A stretch of 12,494 bases of DNA from Firmicutes bacterium UBA2296 (GCA_002345475.1 DDWC01000097.1:5197-17690), one strand, 5' to 3'; positions 1-6,892 are shown, counted from the first letter of the stretch. Made by a program: numbers and translations. The notes: a model not told the origin generated them from the letters alone.

Positions 1-10
1 CGTGTCCCCT

Positions 11-25
11 GGGCACAGCATGCTG
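11..25. repeat. Truncated copy of the 20-base palindrome
   Basis: The first 15 bases of GGGCACAGCATGCTGTGCCC are present and the match then breaks off into unrelated AT-rich sequence. Ten other copies, nine of them perfect, lie elsewhere in the window, so this is a decayed or truncated member of the family. The rest of positions 1-61 shows no gene and no clear terminator for the S9 operon that ends at 143. Confidence 0.75.
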
Positions 26-61
26 CTTAATGATAACTGCTCTATCCTTCACGACTACTGT

Positions 62-142
62 CTAATGTCTCATGTTTAACGCCAATGATTAATGATCAAT
101 GTTTAATGTTTCCCTATTTGCTTTTTGTTTTATGTTTTTTGT
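62..142. repeat. Degenerate tandem heptanucleotide arrays
   Basis: Positions 62-110 divide into seven consecutive 7-base units of the type YAATGAT/TAATGTT. After an 11-base break, positions 122-142 hold three more units (TTTTTGT, TTTATGT, TTTTTGT). The second array ends exactly at the stop codon of the S9 peptidase gene (143-145, minus strand). The units differ by one to three bases but keep a strict 7-base register. Related units recur near 6689, 6944 and 10156. Confidence 0.7.
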
Positions 143-2131
143 TTATCTCAGATATCTATCAAACTCCCTCAGCAGCTTCGGCAGTACATCCTCCCAGGTG
201 CTGCGCATGGCAAAGAAGTGTACCTCGTGGGGATAGTAGTACGCCTCGTATTCGGCACCCATCTCCACACAATCCTTGACAATGCGGTCCATCTGCTCAA
301 AGTCAACGTTGGCGTCCTTGATGCCATGGAAATTGATAAGGGGTTTCTTCAGGCCCGACTTAAAGGTGACCGGGCTGCCCTTGGCCCACAGTTCCGGGCT
401 TTCTTCGGGCAATCCGCCAAAGTAGCTGGAGAACATCGTCCAGGGGCGGCCAAACTTCTTCTCAATCCAGTGCGACCACTGAGCAAAGTCCCAGATACCG
501 GCGAAGTTTACTCCCAGAGCAAACTCATCGGGATACTGCGTCAGGCAGTGCAGTGTCATATAGCCGCCGTAACTTAAGCCATAAACGCCGACTTTCTCTG
601 GGTCCACATAGGGCAGGCTCTTCAGGAAACGTCCAGCGTTGACGACATCTGTGACATCGTCTACGCCCATTTTGTGGTGCAGTCCGTTGCGGAACTCTGC
701 CCCGTAACCGATACCGCCGCGGAAGTTGATTTCGATTATCACATAGCCCTGTTTGGCCAAGTACTGATGCAGTCCGTAGTGGTGGCCATAGCTGCGGGAA
801 TGATGCCAGCTGCCCCGCAACTGGCGAATGGGACCACCGTGCACCCACACCAGAGCCGGGTACTTCTTACCGGCCTCCAGCGGGTTTGGTTTAAAGATCC
901 ACCCATCAATGTCCCAGCCCAGAGCCCCCTTGTACACTACATGCTCGGGTTCTTGCATCTGCTCTGACAGACCCTCGGGCATGGCAAATGTAAGCTGATG
1001 GGCATGATTCCCGTCAGCGGCAGCAACCCATAGATCCCCTGCTCTGGCATGATCGCAGTGCAGGTAACCTATCCTCTTCCCGTCCGGTGACCACTTAGGC
1101 TGGACATTCGTTACGGACTCGTCAACGATCAATGTTTCATGTTTTGCGGTTACGTCATACACCCATATGCCCCTGCTCCAGCGCTGGTGACGGTTAGATG
1201 CATAGGCGAACCTGGTGCCACAAGGAGACCATGCTGCCTCGTCGCCAGCGTGGCCAAAGTCTTCGCAGTTGCCCCTAGTCAGCTGCGTTAAAACCTCGCT
1301 CTTAAGGTCATAGAGGTAGTGGTGTAACCATCCGTCTCGCTCCAGGCGGAAAAGGAGTGAACTGCCATTGGGGTTTACCTGGCAGTCGGTAAAAGCCGGC
1401 ATGCCTTTTCCCTGGTAGGGCTCTTCACGCAGGATGAGTTTTGTCCGGGGCAGGCACTTGTGGCCTACTCCCACCTGCTCGTAGGAAACTGCAGGCACAT
1501 CTGCATCGGCCAGATAATATGAGACAGACTGCCATCTGTCTCCGTGTACATCGAAAATAAAGTCCCGGTCTGTTATCCATTTGCCTTCACCAATCAGCTG
1601 TCCGGGGGGTGTAGTCCACAGGAGGCCGGCCTCTGGGTCAACCAGCGCCAGCCGTGCCTGTTTGTCCTCCGTAGACCAGTTCAGCAGCATCCTGTCCCCT
1701 GCCCCGTTCCAGCTCAGTCCTCCCAAAGCTTTGCCAGGTAGTATAACTCGGTCTACCGTGCTACCAGCCGCTTCGATGGTGAAAAGCTGACCGTCCGCCA
1801 CAAAGAACAGGCAGCGCCCCTCGGGATTCCACGTCACCTGAACAACTTCCTTAAACTGCACCAGCTTTGCGGGCACAAAATCCGGGGCCTCCGCAACGTA
1901 TACGGCTGCGTCGGCAGCAAAGGCCACGGCCTCCCGCACGGGGTTCCAGGCGAATGACGAAACCTTAACTTTTGCGTCACTGACCTTCTTGGCTTCACCG
2001 CCGCGGGAAGTAACCACCCACAAGTCCACAACGCCGCCGTCGTCCCACAGGTAGCCAATGTAGTCTCCGCCCCGCGACCACTCCCAGTCACCCATGTACT
2101 TGACGTCAAGAATGTCCTTAATCGTAATCAT
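143..2131 (-). CDS. S9 family peptidase (propeller plus alpha/beta hydrolase)
   Basis: This 662-residue protein is a prolyl-oligopeptidase-type serine peptidase of the acylaminoacyl-peptidase/dipeptidyl-peptidase branch, expected to trim N-termini of short peptides. Residues 1 to about 390 look like a beta-propeller with WD40/PD40-like motifs (AWSPCGTRFAYAS near 300, PKWSPDGKRIGYL near 345). The hydrolase domain follows, with HGGP at 431-434 (oxyanion region), RGGIGYG at 471-477, nucleophile Ser520 in GLSYGG, probable acid Asp606 in HGIKDANV and probable base His638 in HEVHF. There is no signal peptide, so it should be cytoplasmic. The ATG has GGAGG seven bases upstream, directly after the TAG of the preceding gene, so the two form an operon with a 12-base gap. 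Length is normal for full S9 enzymes. Exact substrate specificity cannot be read from the sequence. Confidence 0.95.
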   Translation of the reverse strand: MITIKDILDVKYMGDWEWSRGGDYIGYLWDDGGVVDLWVVTSRGGEAKKVSDAKVKVSSFAWNPVREAVAFAADAAVYVAEAPDFVPAKLVQFKEVVQVTWNPEGRCLFFVADGQLFTIEAAGSTVDRVILPGKALGGLSWNGAGDRMLLNWSTEDKQARLALVDPEAGLLWTTPPGQLIGEGKWITDRDFIFDVHGDRWQSVSYYLADADVPAVSYEQVGVGHKCLPRTKLILREEPYQGKGMPAFTDCQVNPNGSSLLFRLERDGWLHHYLYDLKSEVLTQLTRGNCEDFGHAGDEAAWSPCGTRFAYASNRHQRWSRGIWVYDVTAKHETLIVDESVTNVQPKWSPDGKRIGYLHCDHARAGDLWVAAADGNHAHQLTFAMPEGLSEQMQEPEHVVYKGALGWDIDGWIFKPNPLEAGKKYPALVWVHGGPIRQLRGSWHHSRSYGHHYGLHQYLAKQGYVIIEINFRGGIGYGAEFRNGLHHKMGVDDVTDVVNAGRFLKSLPYVDPEKVGVYGLSYGGYMTLHCLTQYPDEFALGVNFAGIWDFAQWSHWIEKKFGRPWTMFSSYFGGLPEESPELWAKGSPVTFKSGLKKPLINFHGIKDANVDFEQMDRIVKDCVEMGAEYEAYYYPHEVHFFAMRSTWEDVLPKLLREFDRYLR
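1123..1143. repeat. Three intergenic-type heptads inside the S9 coding sequence
   Basis: CAACGAT, CAATGTT and TCATGTT follow one another without gaps. These are the same words that form the intergenic arrays at 62-110, 6603-6716 and 10156-10176. Here the 21 bases fall in the propeller domain of the S9 peptidase, around residues 330-337 (AKHETLIV), in a normal-looking blade loop. They may be chance or a coding-region member of the family. Confidence 0.4.
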
Positions 2132-2143
2132 TTGCTTACCTCC

Positions 2144-3103
2144 CTATTCACCGGGTCGGAGATACGGCCGTAGAAAGGCATAAATCTCCTGCCGCGACTC
2201 TCTGGCTTCTTTGGTATCGATGCGGTTAAAGACGTGCCCGCCGGGGGCATTGTCGTAGATCTTGAATTCGAACTCTTTATTGTGTGCTTTGAGGGCCTTA
2301 ATCAGATGCTCCACCTCCAGCACGTTGACGTCTTCGTCGTTGGTGGTGGTGTGCACCAGTAGTGGGGTCTGCAGCTTTTCTGCATGCCAGGCCGGGGAAC
2401 GCCGTCTGTACTCTGCCGGATCCTCCCAGGCTGATTTGCCAACATGGTAGTCCGCCGAAAATAGCTTCTCATAATTGGGCCCCTTGTAACCCATGCGTGC
2501 CACCAGGTCACTGACCGGCACCCCTGCGTACGCCACACGATAACTCTCAGGGTGAAAGAAAACGTTCATTAGAGAAATCATGCCACCGTGGCTCCATCCC
2601 ATGATACCTACCCTCTCCGGGTCCACAAAGTCCAGGTTTTCCACCGCCCAGTTTCGTGCCGCAAAGGCGTCTTCTACCTCTAGGGCCCCATAATCTATGA
2701 GCTTCCAGTAAACCTCGCCGTAACCAGTGCTGCCGCGGTAATCCGGAGCGATAATAATGTACCCCTGCTCCAGAAGCTCGCGCATCATGTTGGCGTTATT
2801 GCTGTGAAAATGCGCATGTACGCCGCCGTGCACCCAAACCAGCAACGGGTGCTTGCGCGAGCGGTCCAGGTTGTGGGGCACCAGAGTGTAGGCATAGATC
2901 ACCAGTGGGTTCCCCTTGTCCTGTGCTGACTGTGCCGTGGTATTGCTTGGAGCGGGTCCGATCAGCGAAAACCGGCGGATCTCTGCTACGTCCCCTAACT
3001 TCTGCTGCCAGGCAATGTCGTCAATCGCTTTTCCCATAGACTCAAACTGGTAACGCAACTGCTCCTTTAGCATGCTAATCTCGTCATGGTTCTTCTCGTG
3101 CAT
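2144..3103 (-). CDS. Single-domain S9-type alpha/beta hydrolase
   Basis: This 319-residue serine hydrolase is related to the catalytic domain of prolyl oligopeptidases. It has HGGV at 92-95, DYRGSTGYG at 121-129, nucleophile Ser171 in GWSHGG, probable acid Asp256 in the TNDEDV segment and probable base His290 in GGHVF. Only about 65 residues precede the hydrolase fold, so the beta-propeller that normally restricts substrate access in S9 enzymes is absent. No signal peptide is seen. The reading frame stays open upstream to an ATG at 3151, but AAGGAGG at 3110-3116 lies six bases before the ATG at 3103, which I take as the start. It is the first gene of an operon with the full-length S9 peptidase 12 bases downstream. 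It may act on small peptides or esters; the substrate is unknown. Confidence 0.92.
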   Translation of the reverse strand: MHEKNHDEISMLKEQLRYQFESMGKAIDDIAWQQKLGDVAEIRRFSLIGPAPSNTTAQSAQDKGNPLVIYAYTLVPHNLDRSRKHPLLVWVHGGVHAHFHSNNANMMRELLEQGYIIIAPDYRGSTGYGEVYWKLIDYGALEVEDAFAARNWAVENLDFVDPERVGIMGWSHGGMISLMNVFFHPESYRVAYAGVPVSDLVARMGYKGPNYEKLFSADYHVGKSAWEDPAEYRRRSPAWHAEKLQTPLLVHTTTNDEDVNVLEVEHLIKALKAHNKEFEFKIYDNAPGGHVFNRIDTKEARESRQEIYAFLRPYLRPGE

Positions 3104-3166
3104 CTTCATCCTCCTTCGCATAATCACCGGTAGTTCCGTTACTCGAATCATTGGCTATTTACAGTG

Positions 3167-3196
3167 AATATCCTGCAATCGCCACGAGAATGTGAA
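3167..3196 (-). promoter_or_regulatory. Weak promoter candidate for the S9 operon
   Basis: On the minus strand, TTCACA (3191-3196, five of six matches to TTGACA) is followed after 18 bases by GATATT (3167-3172, four of six matches to TATAAT). It lies about 65 bases upstream of the start at 3103. This is the best sigma-A-like pair I see here, but the match is poor. Confidence 0.25.
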
Positions 3197-3201
3197 AAGG
3201 G

Positions 3202-3268
3202 CTAGCGCTTGGCGGTTCGCCCTTGGCGCTTGGTGGAGTCAGACAGCACTCGGCACTCAGCATACAGC
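3202..3268. repeat. Two adjoining heptad arrays of different type
   Basis: Positions 3202-3236 split into five 7-base units of the TTGGCGG/TTGGCGC type, the reverse complement of the GCCAAGC units at 4371-4391 and 7480-7500. Four bases later, 3241-3268 holds four units ending in AGC or GGC (AGACAGC, ACTCGGC, ACTCAGC, ATACAGC). The second type recurs at 3667, 3926, 9948 and 10378. Confidence 0.7.
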
Positions 3269-3299
3269 AAAGCACCTCGAGCAGTGTGTCCACCTCCGT

Positions 3300-3394
3300 G
3301 TAGGGGCACAGCATGCTGTGCCCACGGCTCCATGTTTCACAAAAGCACCCAAAACGGAGACTACGAAGATGGGCACAGCATGCTGTGCCCCTAC
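3300..3394. repeat. 95-base paired-palindrome element (BIME/MITE-like)
   Basis: Two copies of the 20-base palindrome (3304-3323 and 3371-3390) face each other across a 47-base spacer. The left copy is preceded by GTAG and the right copy followed by CTAC, giving 24-base terminal inverted repeats. A second element of exactly the same length and spacer size, with a related spacer ending CGAAGAT, lies at 7131-7225. The arrangement resembles paired REP sequences or a very short non-autonomous mobile element. No target-site duplication is evident. Confidence 0.7.
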
Positions 3395-3517
3395 ATTAAG
3401 GAACTCCGTTTCCTCCAGTGGTGTCAGTGTAGCCGTTTTCCTGCCTGGCGCCTGGCGGCTGGCGTCTGCTGAGTGGTCTCAGTGCAACCGGTTCCCATCT
3501 CGCTGGCGCAAAAAAGG
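3371..3517. repeat. 147-base direct repeat, copy 1
   Basis: This stretch matches 4123-4269 at a constant offset of 752 bases with about three substitutions and no indels. Each copy starts at a palindrome and ends at an A-run. Beyond the A-run the copies differ: copy 2 continues into a clean terminator, while copy 1 continues into a decayed hairpin. Confidence 0.85.
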
Positions 3518-3546
3518 AGGCCTGAGCGATAATGCTGGAGCCTCTT
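3510..3546 (-). terminator. Degenerate terminator-like hairpin
   Basis: Read on the minus strand, GAGGCTCCAGC and GCTCAGGCCTC can form an 11-base stem with two mismatches around ATTATC, followed by a T-run. It occupies the same place after the 147-base repeat as the good terminator at 4262-4293, so it may be a decayed or remodelled version. No minus-strand gene is seen just upstream of it. Confidence 0.35.
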
Positions 3547-3603
3547 GGAGAAGACGTAGATTCAATCTCATATATACCAGTTAGGGAGACACGGCTATTG
3601 TAG

Positions 3604-4122
3604 GGGCACAGCATGCTGTGCCCACGTTTCTTGAAGCACCCGAACAACTTAAGATGAGAGTCGAGCACTCGGCACTCATCATACAGCAAAACACTGTGGC
3701 ATCGCGTCCACCCCCGTGTAGGGGCACAGCATGCTGTGCCACGGTCTTAGCTGCGCCGGTCTCCCATGTAGCGGCGAGACCATGGCTCGCGGTTGGAGTC
3801 CTTTTCTCTTTGTCTCCCCATCAAGACCAACAGCTCATTAACACGCCATGTTGGAATGTACTGGGCACAGCATGCTGTGCCCACGTTTCTTGAAGCACCC
3901 GAACAGCTTAAGATGAGAATCGAGCACTCGGCACTCATCATACAGCAAAACACTGGGGCATTGCGTACATCCCCGTGTAGGGGCACAGCATGCTGTGCCC
4001 ACGGTCTTAGCTGCGCCGGTCTCCTATTTAGCGGCGAGACCATGGCTCGCGGTTGGAGTCTTATTCTTTTTGTCTCCCCATCAAGACCATCAGCTCATTA
4101 ACACGCCATGTTGGAATGTACT
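3604..4122. repeat. Two tandem 260-base units
   Basis: Unit 1 (3604-3862, 259 bases) and unit 2 (3863-4122, 260 bases) are adjacent direct copies with scattered substitutions. Each begins with a palindrome and has a second palindrome near its middle, and a further palindrome (4123) follows unit 2. The one-base length difference comes from the missing C in the palindrome at 3722-3740. Each unit also holds a three-heptad array (3667-3687, 3926-3946) and a CGAGACC box. A partial, more diverged third copy can be traced at about 3247-3325. Confidence 0.85.
3769..4052. repeat. Second dispersed palindrome family (GCGAG-CCATGG-CTCGC), two copies
   Basis: The word GCGAGACCATGGCTCGC, an imperfect palindrome with GCGAG/CTCGC arms, lies within 3769-3792 and 4029-4052, one in each 260-base unit and always preceded by TAGCG. 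Two further copies with CCGTG in the centre lie at 10105-10128 and 10540-10562, so the family is not confined to the tandem units. Confidence 0.65.
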
Positions 4123-4269
4123 GGGCACAGCATGCTGTGCCCCTACATTAAGGAACTCCGTTTCCTCCAGTGGTGTCAGTGTAACCGTTTTCCTGCCTGG
4201 TGCCTGGCGGCTGGCGTCTGCTCAGTGGTCTCAGTGCAACCGGTTCCCATCTCGCTGGCGCAAAAAAGG
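4123..4269. repeat. 147-base direct repeat, copy 2
   Basis: This is the partner of 3371-3517. It starts with the palindrome that closes the tandem 260-base units and runs into the A-run that forms the U-tract of the S8 protease terminator. Confidence 0.85.
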
Positions 4270-4293
4270 CCCCGGCGGTTAAGCCGGAGCCTT
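4262..4293 (-). terminator. Rho-independent terminator of the S8 protease locus
   Basis: In minus-strand RNA, GGCUCCGGC pairs with GCCGGGGCC (nine pairs, one G-U) around a six-base loop and is followed by six U residues. It lies 117 bases beyond the final stop at 4410. A near-identical hairpin follows the surface-protein gene at 7374-7400. Confidence 0.88.
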
Positions 4294-4405
4294 TCATTTG
4301 TCGTCCTTGCTTCAACTTCCAGGAGCTAAGAGCCAAGAGCCAAGAGCTCTCCCTTCTCCCCTATCTAAGCGCTAACCGCTAAGCGCCAAGCGCAACTCTC
4401 AAGCC
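4262..4405. repeat. Shared 3'-flank repeat with continuous heptad register, copy 1
   Basis: The terminator and the following bases are repeated at 7374-7507 behind the surface-protein gene. Positions 4322-4405 can be read as 12 consecutive 7-base units: AGAGCCA-type, then TCCCCTA-type, then GCTAACC/GCCAAGC-type. The array ends four bases before the stop codon at 4410. The two genes therefore share both a riboswitch type and a 3' flank. Confidence 0.75.
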
Positions 4406-4409
4406 TTCC

Positions 4410-4940
4410 CTACTTCCCTGTAACCTCAAAGGTTATCGAGGTAGCATGTACCGGTTCCGAGCCCCCGTAAGTTGCCTCCGCGTCTACCTTGAAGGTACCC
4501 GTAGTCGACCTGTTCGGAATCCGATAACTTGCCGTGTAGTTTCCTGCGCTGTCTGTTGTGCCGGTATAGGTGTTTACCCCAACGATTTCGACAGTGACGC
4601 TGGCGCCCGGCAAAGCAACACTATTGGTGTCCTTAACGTTCACGGTGATGTAGACCCACGAGTTCCACTTGTATTCCGTGCCAGAGGCAGGGCTTGTAAT
4701 CACTACGCTGCCGATAACTGGCTGTACCACGGTCGACTCGGTTACGTTGACAGTAATCGAGGAAGTAAAACCTCCGTCCACCGTCGTTACCGTAATAATT
4801 GCATTACCCTTAGCAACCCCGGTAACCAGACCTGTACTGCTTACGGTGGCTACAGCGGCGGTGTCGCTGCTCCTCAAGACGTTCTGGTTGGTGGCGTCCG
4901 TAGGCGAAACCGTGGCAGTTAACTGGAGGGTTTTGCCCTT
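4410..4940 (-). pseudogene. C-terminal part of the S8 protease, cut off by an in-frame TAA
   Basis: These 176 codons continue the subtilisin reading frame directly after TAA at 4943-4941. The segment starts KGKTLQLTATVSPTDATNQ and completes the bacterial Ig-like (Big_2) domain begun before the stop, ending in TGLVTGVAKGNAIITVTT and SSITVNV. A second Ig-like domain of about 95 residues follows (VVITSPASG to ITFEVTG). The usual Big_2 'NVTWSSSD' reads NVLRSSD, one residue short and without the Trp. There is no ribosome binding site, and the only possible internal start is a TTG at 4877, so I do not see an independent gene. It is either a lost domain, a product of stop-codon readthrough, or a sequencing error at one base. 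Confidence 0.85.
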
Positions 4941-6434
4941 TTAGAGGGTAGCTGTTTCACCCTGATCGATCGACACCCCAGTAACCGGTACGGTAGTGCC
5001 ACCCAGCACTTTGGTCACTGCCAAATCACCCCTCACCAGACCGTAGCCTTGCTGCGTTTGATCCAATCCGAGGGAGACCGCTGTCGTCTGCAGGGCACTG
5101 CGCAGCTCCTCGTTGCTCAAAGTAGGCTTAGCCCCCCAAACCAATGCTGCGACTCCGGCCACATGGGGAGAGGCCATGGAAGTCCCGTTGTATGCCGCGT
5201 ACCCACCCGGTATGGTGCTAAGCACATTTACTCCCGGTGCTATAAGCTCCACGGCAGGCCCCGTGCTGGAGAAGTAAGCTCTGGCGCCATCTGCGTTCGA
5301 GGCTGCAACTGCAATTACAGAGGCGTACTTGGCAGGATACCCGACGTTGTCTCCGGTTCCAGCTTCGTTGCCGGAATTACCTGCAGACGAAACCACCAGC
5401 ATGCCCTTAGCGTAGGCAGCGTTACAGGCGCCCTCCAGAGTAGTCGATGGCGAACTGCTGCCCAGACTCATGTTGATGATCTTGATGTAGTTGGAGCGAT
5501 TGTACGCCCACTCGATGCCGGCCACGATGGCCGAAATTGAGCCGCTGCCGTTGTCGCCCAGCACTTTGACTGCGTACAGGTCGGCGGCAGGAGCAACCCC
5601 GACAACTCCCACGGAGTTGTTAGCTGCTGCAATGGTCCCGGCTACGTGAGTACCGTGTCCGTTGCCGTCATTGTAGTTGCTGTCACTGCGCAGAAATATA
5701 CCCTGCACATAGAACCTGATTCCGTCTTTAATCGCCAGGTCCTCGTGCTGACTGATACCCGTGTCCAGCACGGCAACGCCCACACCATTCCCGGTGGATT
5801 TGTCCCAGGTTGACAGCCGACTTGCTTCACCACCGAGCACCCTGTCGATACCCCAGGGCACAATCTGTTCCAGCGCGTGCATTTCGGCGTCAAGCTCCAC
5901 ATAACTGACGTGCGGGTTCTTCGCCAGGGCCAGGGCCTGTTGCGGCGTCATCTGGGCGGCGACAGCATCGACAATGCTGAACTGCGCGTAAACCTCACCG
6001 CCAAAGGCTCGGACCAGGCCGAGGTTTGTGTTACGCGTCTGTGTACCTGCAAAGCCGATAAGGTAGTTGCTCTTCTCAGCCATTGACTGTAGAGTCATGG
6101 ACTGCGGAAATACTACCCCTAACCCCTCGAGGAAGTGCTGCACAGCATGTCTGTAGGCTGCCAGATCCGACTTCGGCACAAGGTTCTTGTAAGCATCGGG
6201 GAATGAAGCTCCGGGCCCCATAGCCCTTGCCACCTGCGACAGATAGAATCCGTTGTTGTGTGGCAGGCTAACTGCTTCTTTCAGTAGTTCCGAAGCGATG
6301 GCCGTGGCAGATTTTGCGGGACCAGCCTGGTTAGGCGCTCCCAAAGCGGCTGGGATACTGATGGAGAGAACCAGAGCAAAGGCAAGTGCTAATGTCAGTA
6401 TCCTGACCATATTCTTATTCCGTTTTCCTTTCAT
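4941..6434 (-). CDS. Secreted subtilisin-like (S8) serine protease
   Basis: This 497-residue exported endopeptidase has a Lys/Arg-rich start and hydrophobic core (residues 10-32, cleavage near ALGA). A region of about 80 residues with no recognised match follows, then an I9-type propeptide (about 122-182, ending VSYVELDAEM). The peptidase domain carries Asp224 in VLDTGIS, His260 in GHGTHVAG, oxyanion Asn353 in SSAGNSG and Ser419 in GTSMASPH, so the catalytic set is complete. AAGGAGG nine to eleven bases upstream picks the ATG at 6434 over one at 6467, which would lie in the terminator hairpin. The frame stops at TAA seven residues after the start of a Big_2 domain (VTGVSIDQGETATL), with the remainder in frame downstream. 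A protease lacking its C-terminal Ig-like domains could be active but released rather than surface-held. A c-di-GMP-II riboswitch precedes it. Confidence 0.94.
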   Translation of the reverse strand: MKGKRNKNMVRILTLALAFALVLSISIPAALGAPNQAGPAKSATAIASELLKEAVSLPHNNGFYLSQVARAMGPGASFPDAYKNLVPKSDLAAYRHAVQHFLEGLGVVFPQSMTLQSMAEKSNYLIGFAGTQTRNTNLGLVRAFGGEVYAQFSIVDAVAAQMTPQQALALAKNPHVSYVELDAEMHALEQIVPWGIDRVLGGEASRLSTWDKSTGNGVGVAVLDTGISQHEDLAIKDGIRFYVQGIFLRSDSNYNDGNGHGTHVAGTIAAANNSVGVVGVAPAADLYAVKVLGDNGSGSISAIVAGIEWAYNRSNYIKIINMSLGSSSPSTTLEGACNAAYAKGMLVVSSAGNSGNEAGTGDNVGYPAKYASVIAVAASNADGARAYFSSTGPAVELIAPGVNVLSTIPGGYAAYNGTSMASPHVAGVAALVWGAKPTLSNEELRSALQTTAVSLGLDQTQQGYGLVRGDLAVTKVLGGTTVPVTGVSIDQGETATL

Positions 6435-6443
6435 CTTCTTTTT

Positions 6444-6452
6444 CACCTCCTT
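6444..6452 (-). promoter_or_regulatory. Ribosome binding site that fixes the S8 start
   Basis: AAGGAGGTG on the minus strand lies nine bases before the ATG at 6434. It excludes the longer frame from 6467, whose start codon sits inside the terminator hairpin of the riboswitch. Confidence 0.85.
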
Positions 6453-6459
6453 CACATAA

Positions 6460-6498
6460 AATAGCAAAAACCGACCCTCGTGGGTCGGTTACGCTATT
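6460..6498 (-). terminator. Leader terminator of the S8 riboswitch
   Basis: In minus-strand RNA, ACCGACCC pairs with GGGUCGGU around the loop ACGA and is followed by UUUUU (6466-6470). An outer AAUAGC/GCUAUU pairing (6493-6498 with 6460-6465) can extend it. Its 5' arm and loop are the same bases that close the aptamer, so the two folds exclude each other. Confidence 0.85.
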
Positions 6499-6555
6499 GG
6501 CTCCCTCATTGTCAAGCGTCCAAATAAGGCAATGAGATCACTGCTCCCCGGACGA
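6478..6555 (-). ncRNA. Cyclic di-GMP-II riboswitch (S8 protease leader)
   Basis: The minus-strand RNA holds a long stem (CUCAUUGCC at 6528-6536 with GACAAUGAG at 6505-6513, one mismatch) whose loop contains UUUGGACGCUU. ACGCU (6515-6519) pairs with AGCGU (6491-6495) to form a pseudoknot, followed by AACCGACC. UCGU and GGGG (6552-6555, 6546-6549) can pair with CCCACGA (6484-6478). From memory, the Clostridium acetobutylicum class II aptamer has the same order, with UUGGGCACUUGAC, AGUGCAACCGACC and a GCACU/AGUGC pseudoknot. The closing stem uses bases of the terminator arm, so ligand binding should prevent termination and turn expression on. An Rfam RF01786 scan would settle identity. Confidence 0.86.
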
Positions 6556-6587
6556 TATTTAGTTTGCTGAGCTCGGTTTTCACCCTC

Positions 6588-6616
6588 ATTCTACCATAAA
6601 AAATGAAACATGAAAC
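6588..6616 (-). promoter_or_regulatory. Promoter candidate upstream of the S8 riboswitch
   Basis: TAGAAT (6588-6593) is a good -10 box about 30 bases before the aptamer. The -35 position at 17-base spacing is GTTTCA (6611-6616), a poor match that falls inside an ATGAAAC heptad array. Position and the -10 box support it; the -35 box does not. Confidence 0.4.
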
Positions 6617-6716
6617 ATGAATCATAAAAGAGAAATCAGGTGAGCGGCAGTCGTCTGTTGTCTGTCGTCTGTCAAGTATCCAGCGACAAATGATCAACGA
6701 TCAATGACTAACGTTT
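6603..6716. repeat. Three consecutive heptad arrays of different families
   Basis: Positions 6603-6637 are five units of ATGAAAC type. Positions 6649-6676 are four units of TGTCGTC type, and 6689-6716 are four units of AATGATC/AACGATC type. Each keeps a 7-base register although the sequences are unrelated to one another. The first overlaps the presumed promoter of the S8 gene. Confidence 0.7.
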
Positions 6717-6718
6717 GA

Positions 6719-6892
6719 AGGAGCCCGCCACTGACACCACAGCCGAGGACACTGTTACCACAGGGGAGCCGGCGCTTCGCGCGTGGCACTGATTATCCTC
6801 TCAAGTTCGGCTTCGTCTTGACGACTTCAGTCTAACTTCCAACATCCAACTTCCAATCTCTAGCTTGTAGGGGCACAGCATGCTGTGCCCAC
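6719..6892. repeat. 174-base direct repeat, copy 1
   Basis: It matches 6983-7156 at a constant 264-base offset and is nearly identical apart from two substitutions I can see (at 6847 and 6850, versus 7111 and 7114). It ends with a five-unit TCCAACT-type heptad array (6831-6865) followed by GTAG and a palindrome. The near identity indicates a recent duplication or gene conversion. Confidence 0.88.

Larger units (their letters stand above)
3304..4142. repeat. Cluster of seven 20-base palindromes
   Basis: Copies of GGGCACAGCATGCTGTGCCC lie at 3304-3323, 3371-3390, 3604-3623, 3722-3740 (one C missing), 3863-3882, 3981-4000 and 4123-4142. Six are perfect. Flanks give most copies polarity: GTAG before those at 3304, 3604, 3722 and 3981, and CTAC after those at 3371 and 4123. 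The full symmetric form would be a 28-base palindrome. Conservation of this word exceeds that of the surrounding duplicated sequence. Confidence 0.9.
3237..4261. other. Gene-free, repeat-built intergenic region
   Basis: Apart from the S9 promoter, this kilobase carries no convincing gene. Short open frames on both strands are translations of repeats: the palindrome reads as GTACCA or HSMLCP depending on frame, and none has a ribosome binding site or a recognisable protein. The region is made of seven palindrome copies, a 95-base paired-palindrome element, two tandem 260-base units, two 147-base direct repeats and heptad arrays. No transposase gene or tRNA is seen. Confidence 0.75.

Noticed and set aside
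1..142. Terminator for the S9 operon
   Set aside because: I found no stable hairpin followed by a U-run on the minus strand; the terminator may lie outside the window.
3304..4142. Possible CRISPR array
   Set aside because: Palindromes are unevenly spaced, the intervening sequences are duplicated rather than unique, and no cas gene is present.
3192..4336. Several open frames of 60-130 residues on both strands
   Set aside because: They share only peptides encoded by the palindrome and tandem repeats (GTACCA, HSMLCP), which is expected from repeated DNA rather than genes.
4410..4877. Separate Ig-like protein gene starting at a TTG
   Set aside because: It is in the same frame as the S8 protease, has no ribosome binding site, and begins in the middle of a Big_2 domain; it is better read as the severed C-terminus.
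6478..6555. c-di-GMP class I (GEMM-I) or c-di-AMP riboswitch
   Set aside because: The class I GGCAAACC and GACGCAAAGCC segments and the c-di-AMP core are absent; the loop-to-3' pseudoknot followed by AACCG fits class II.
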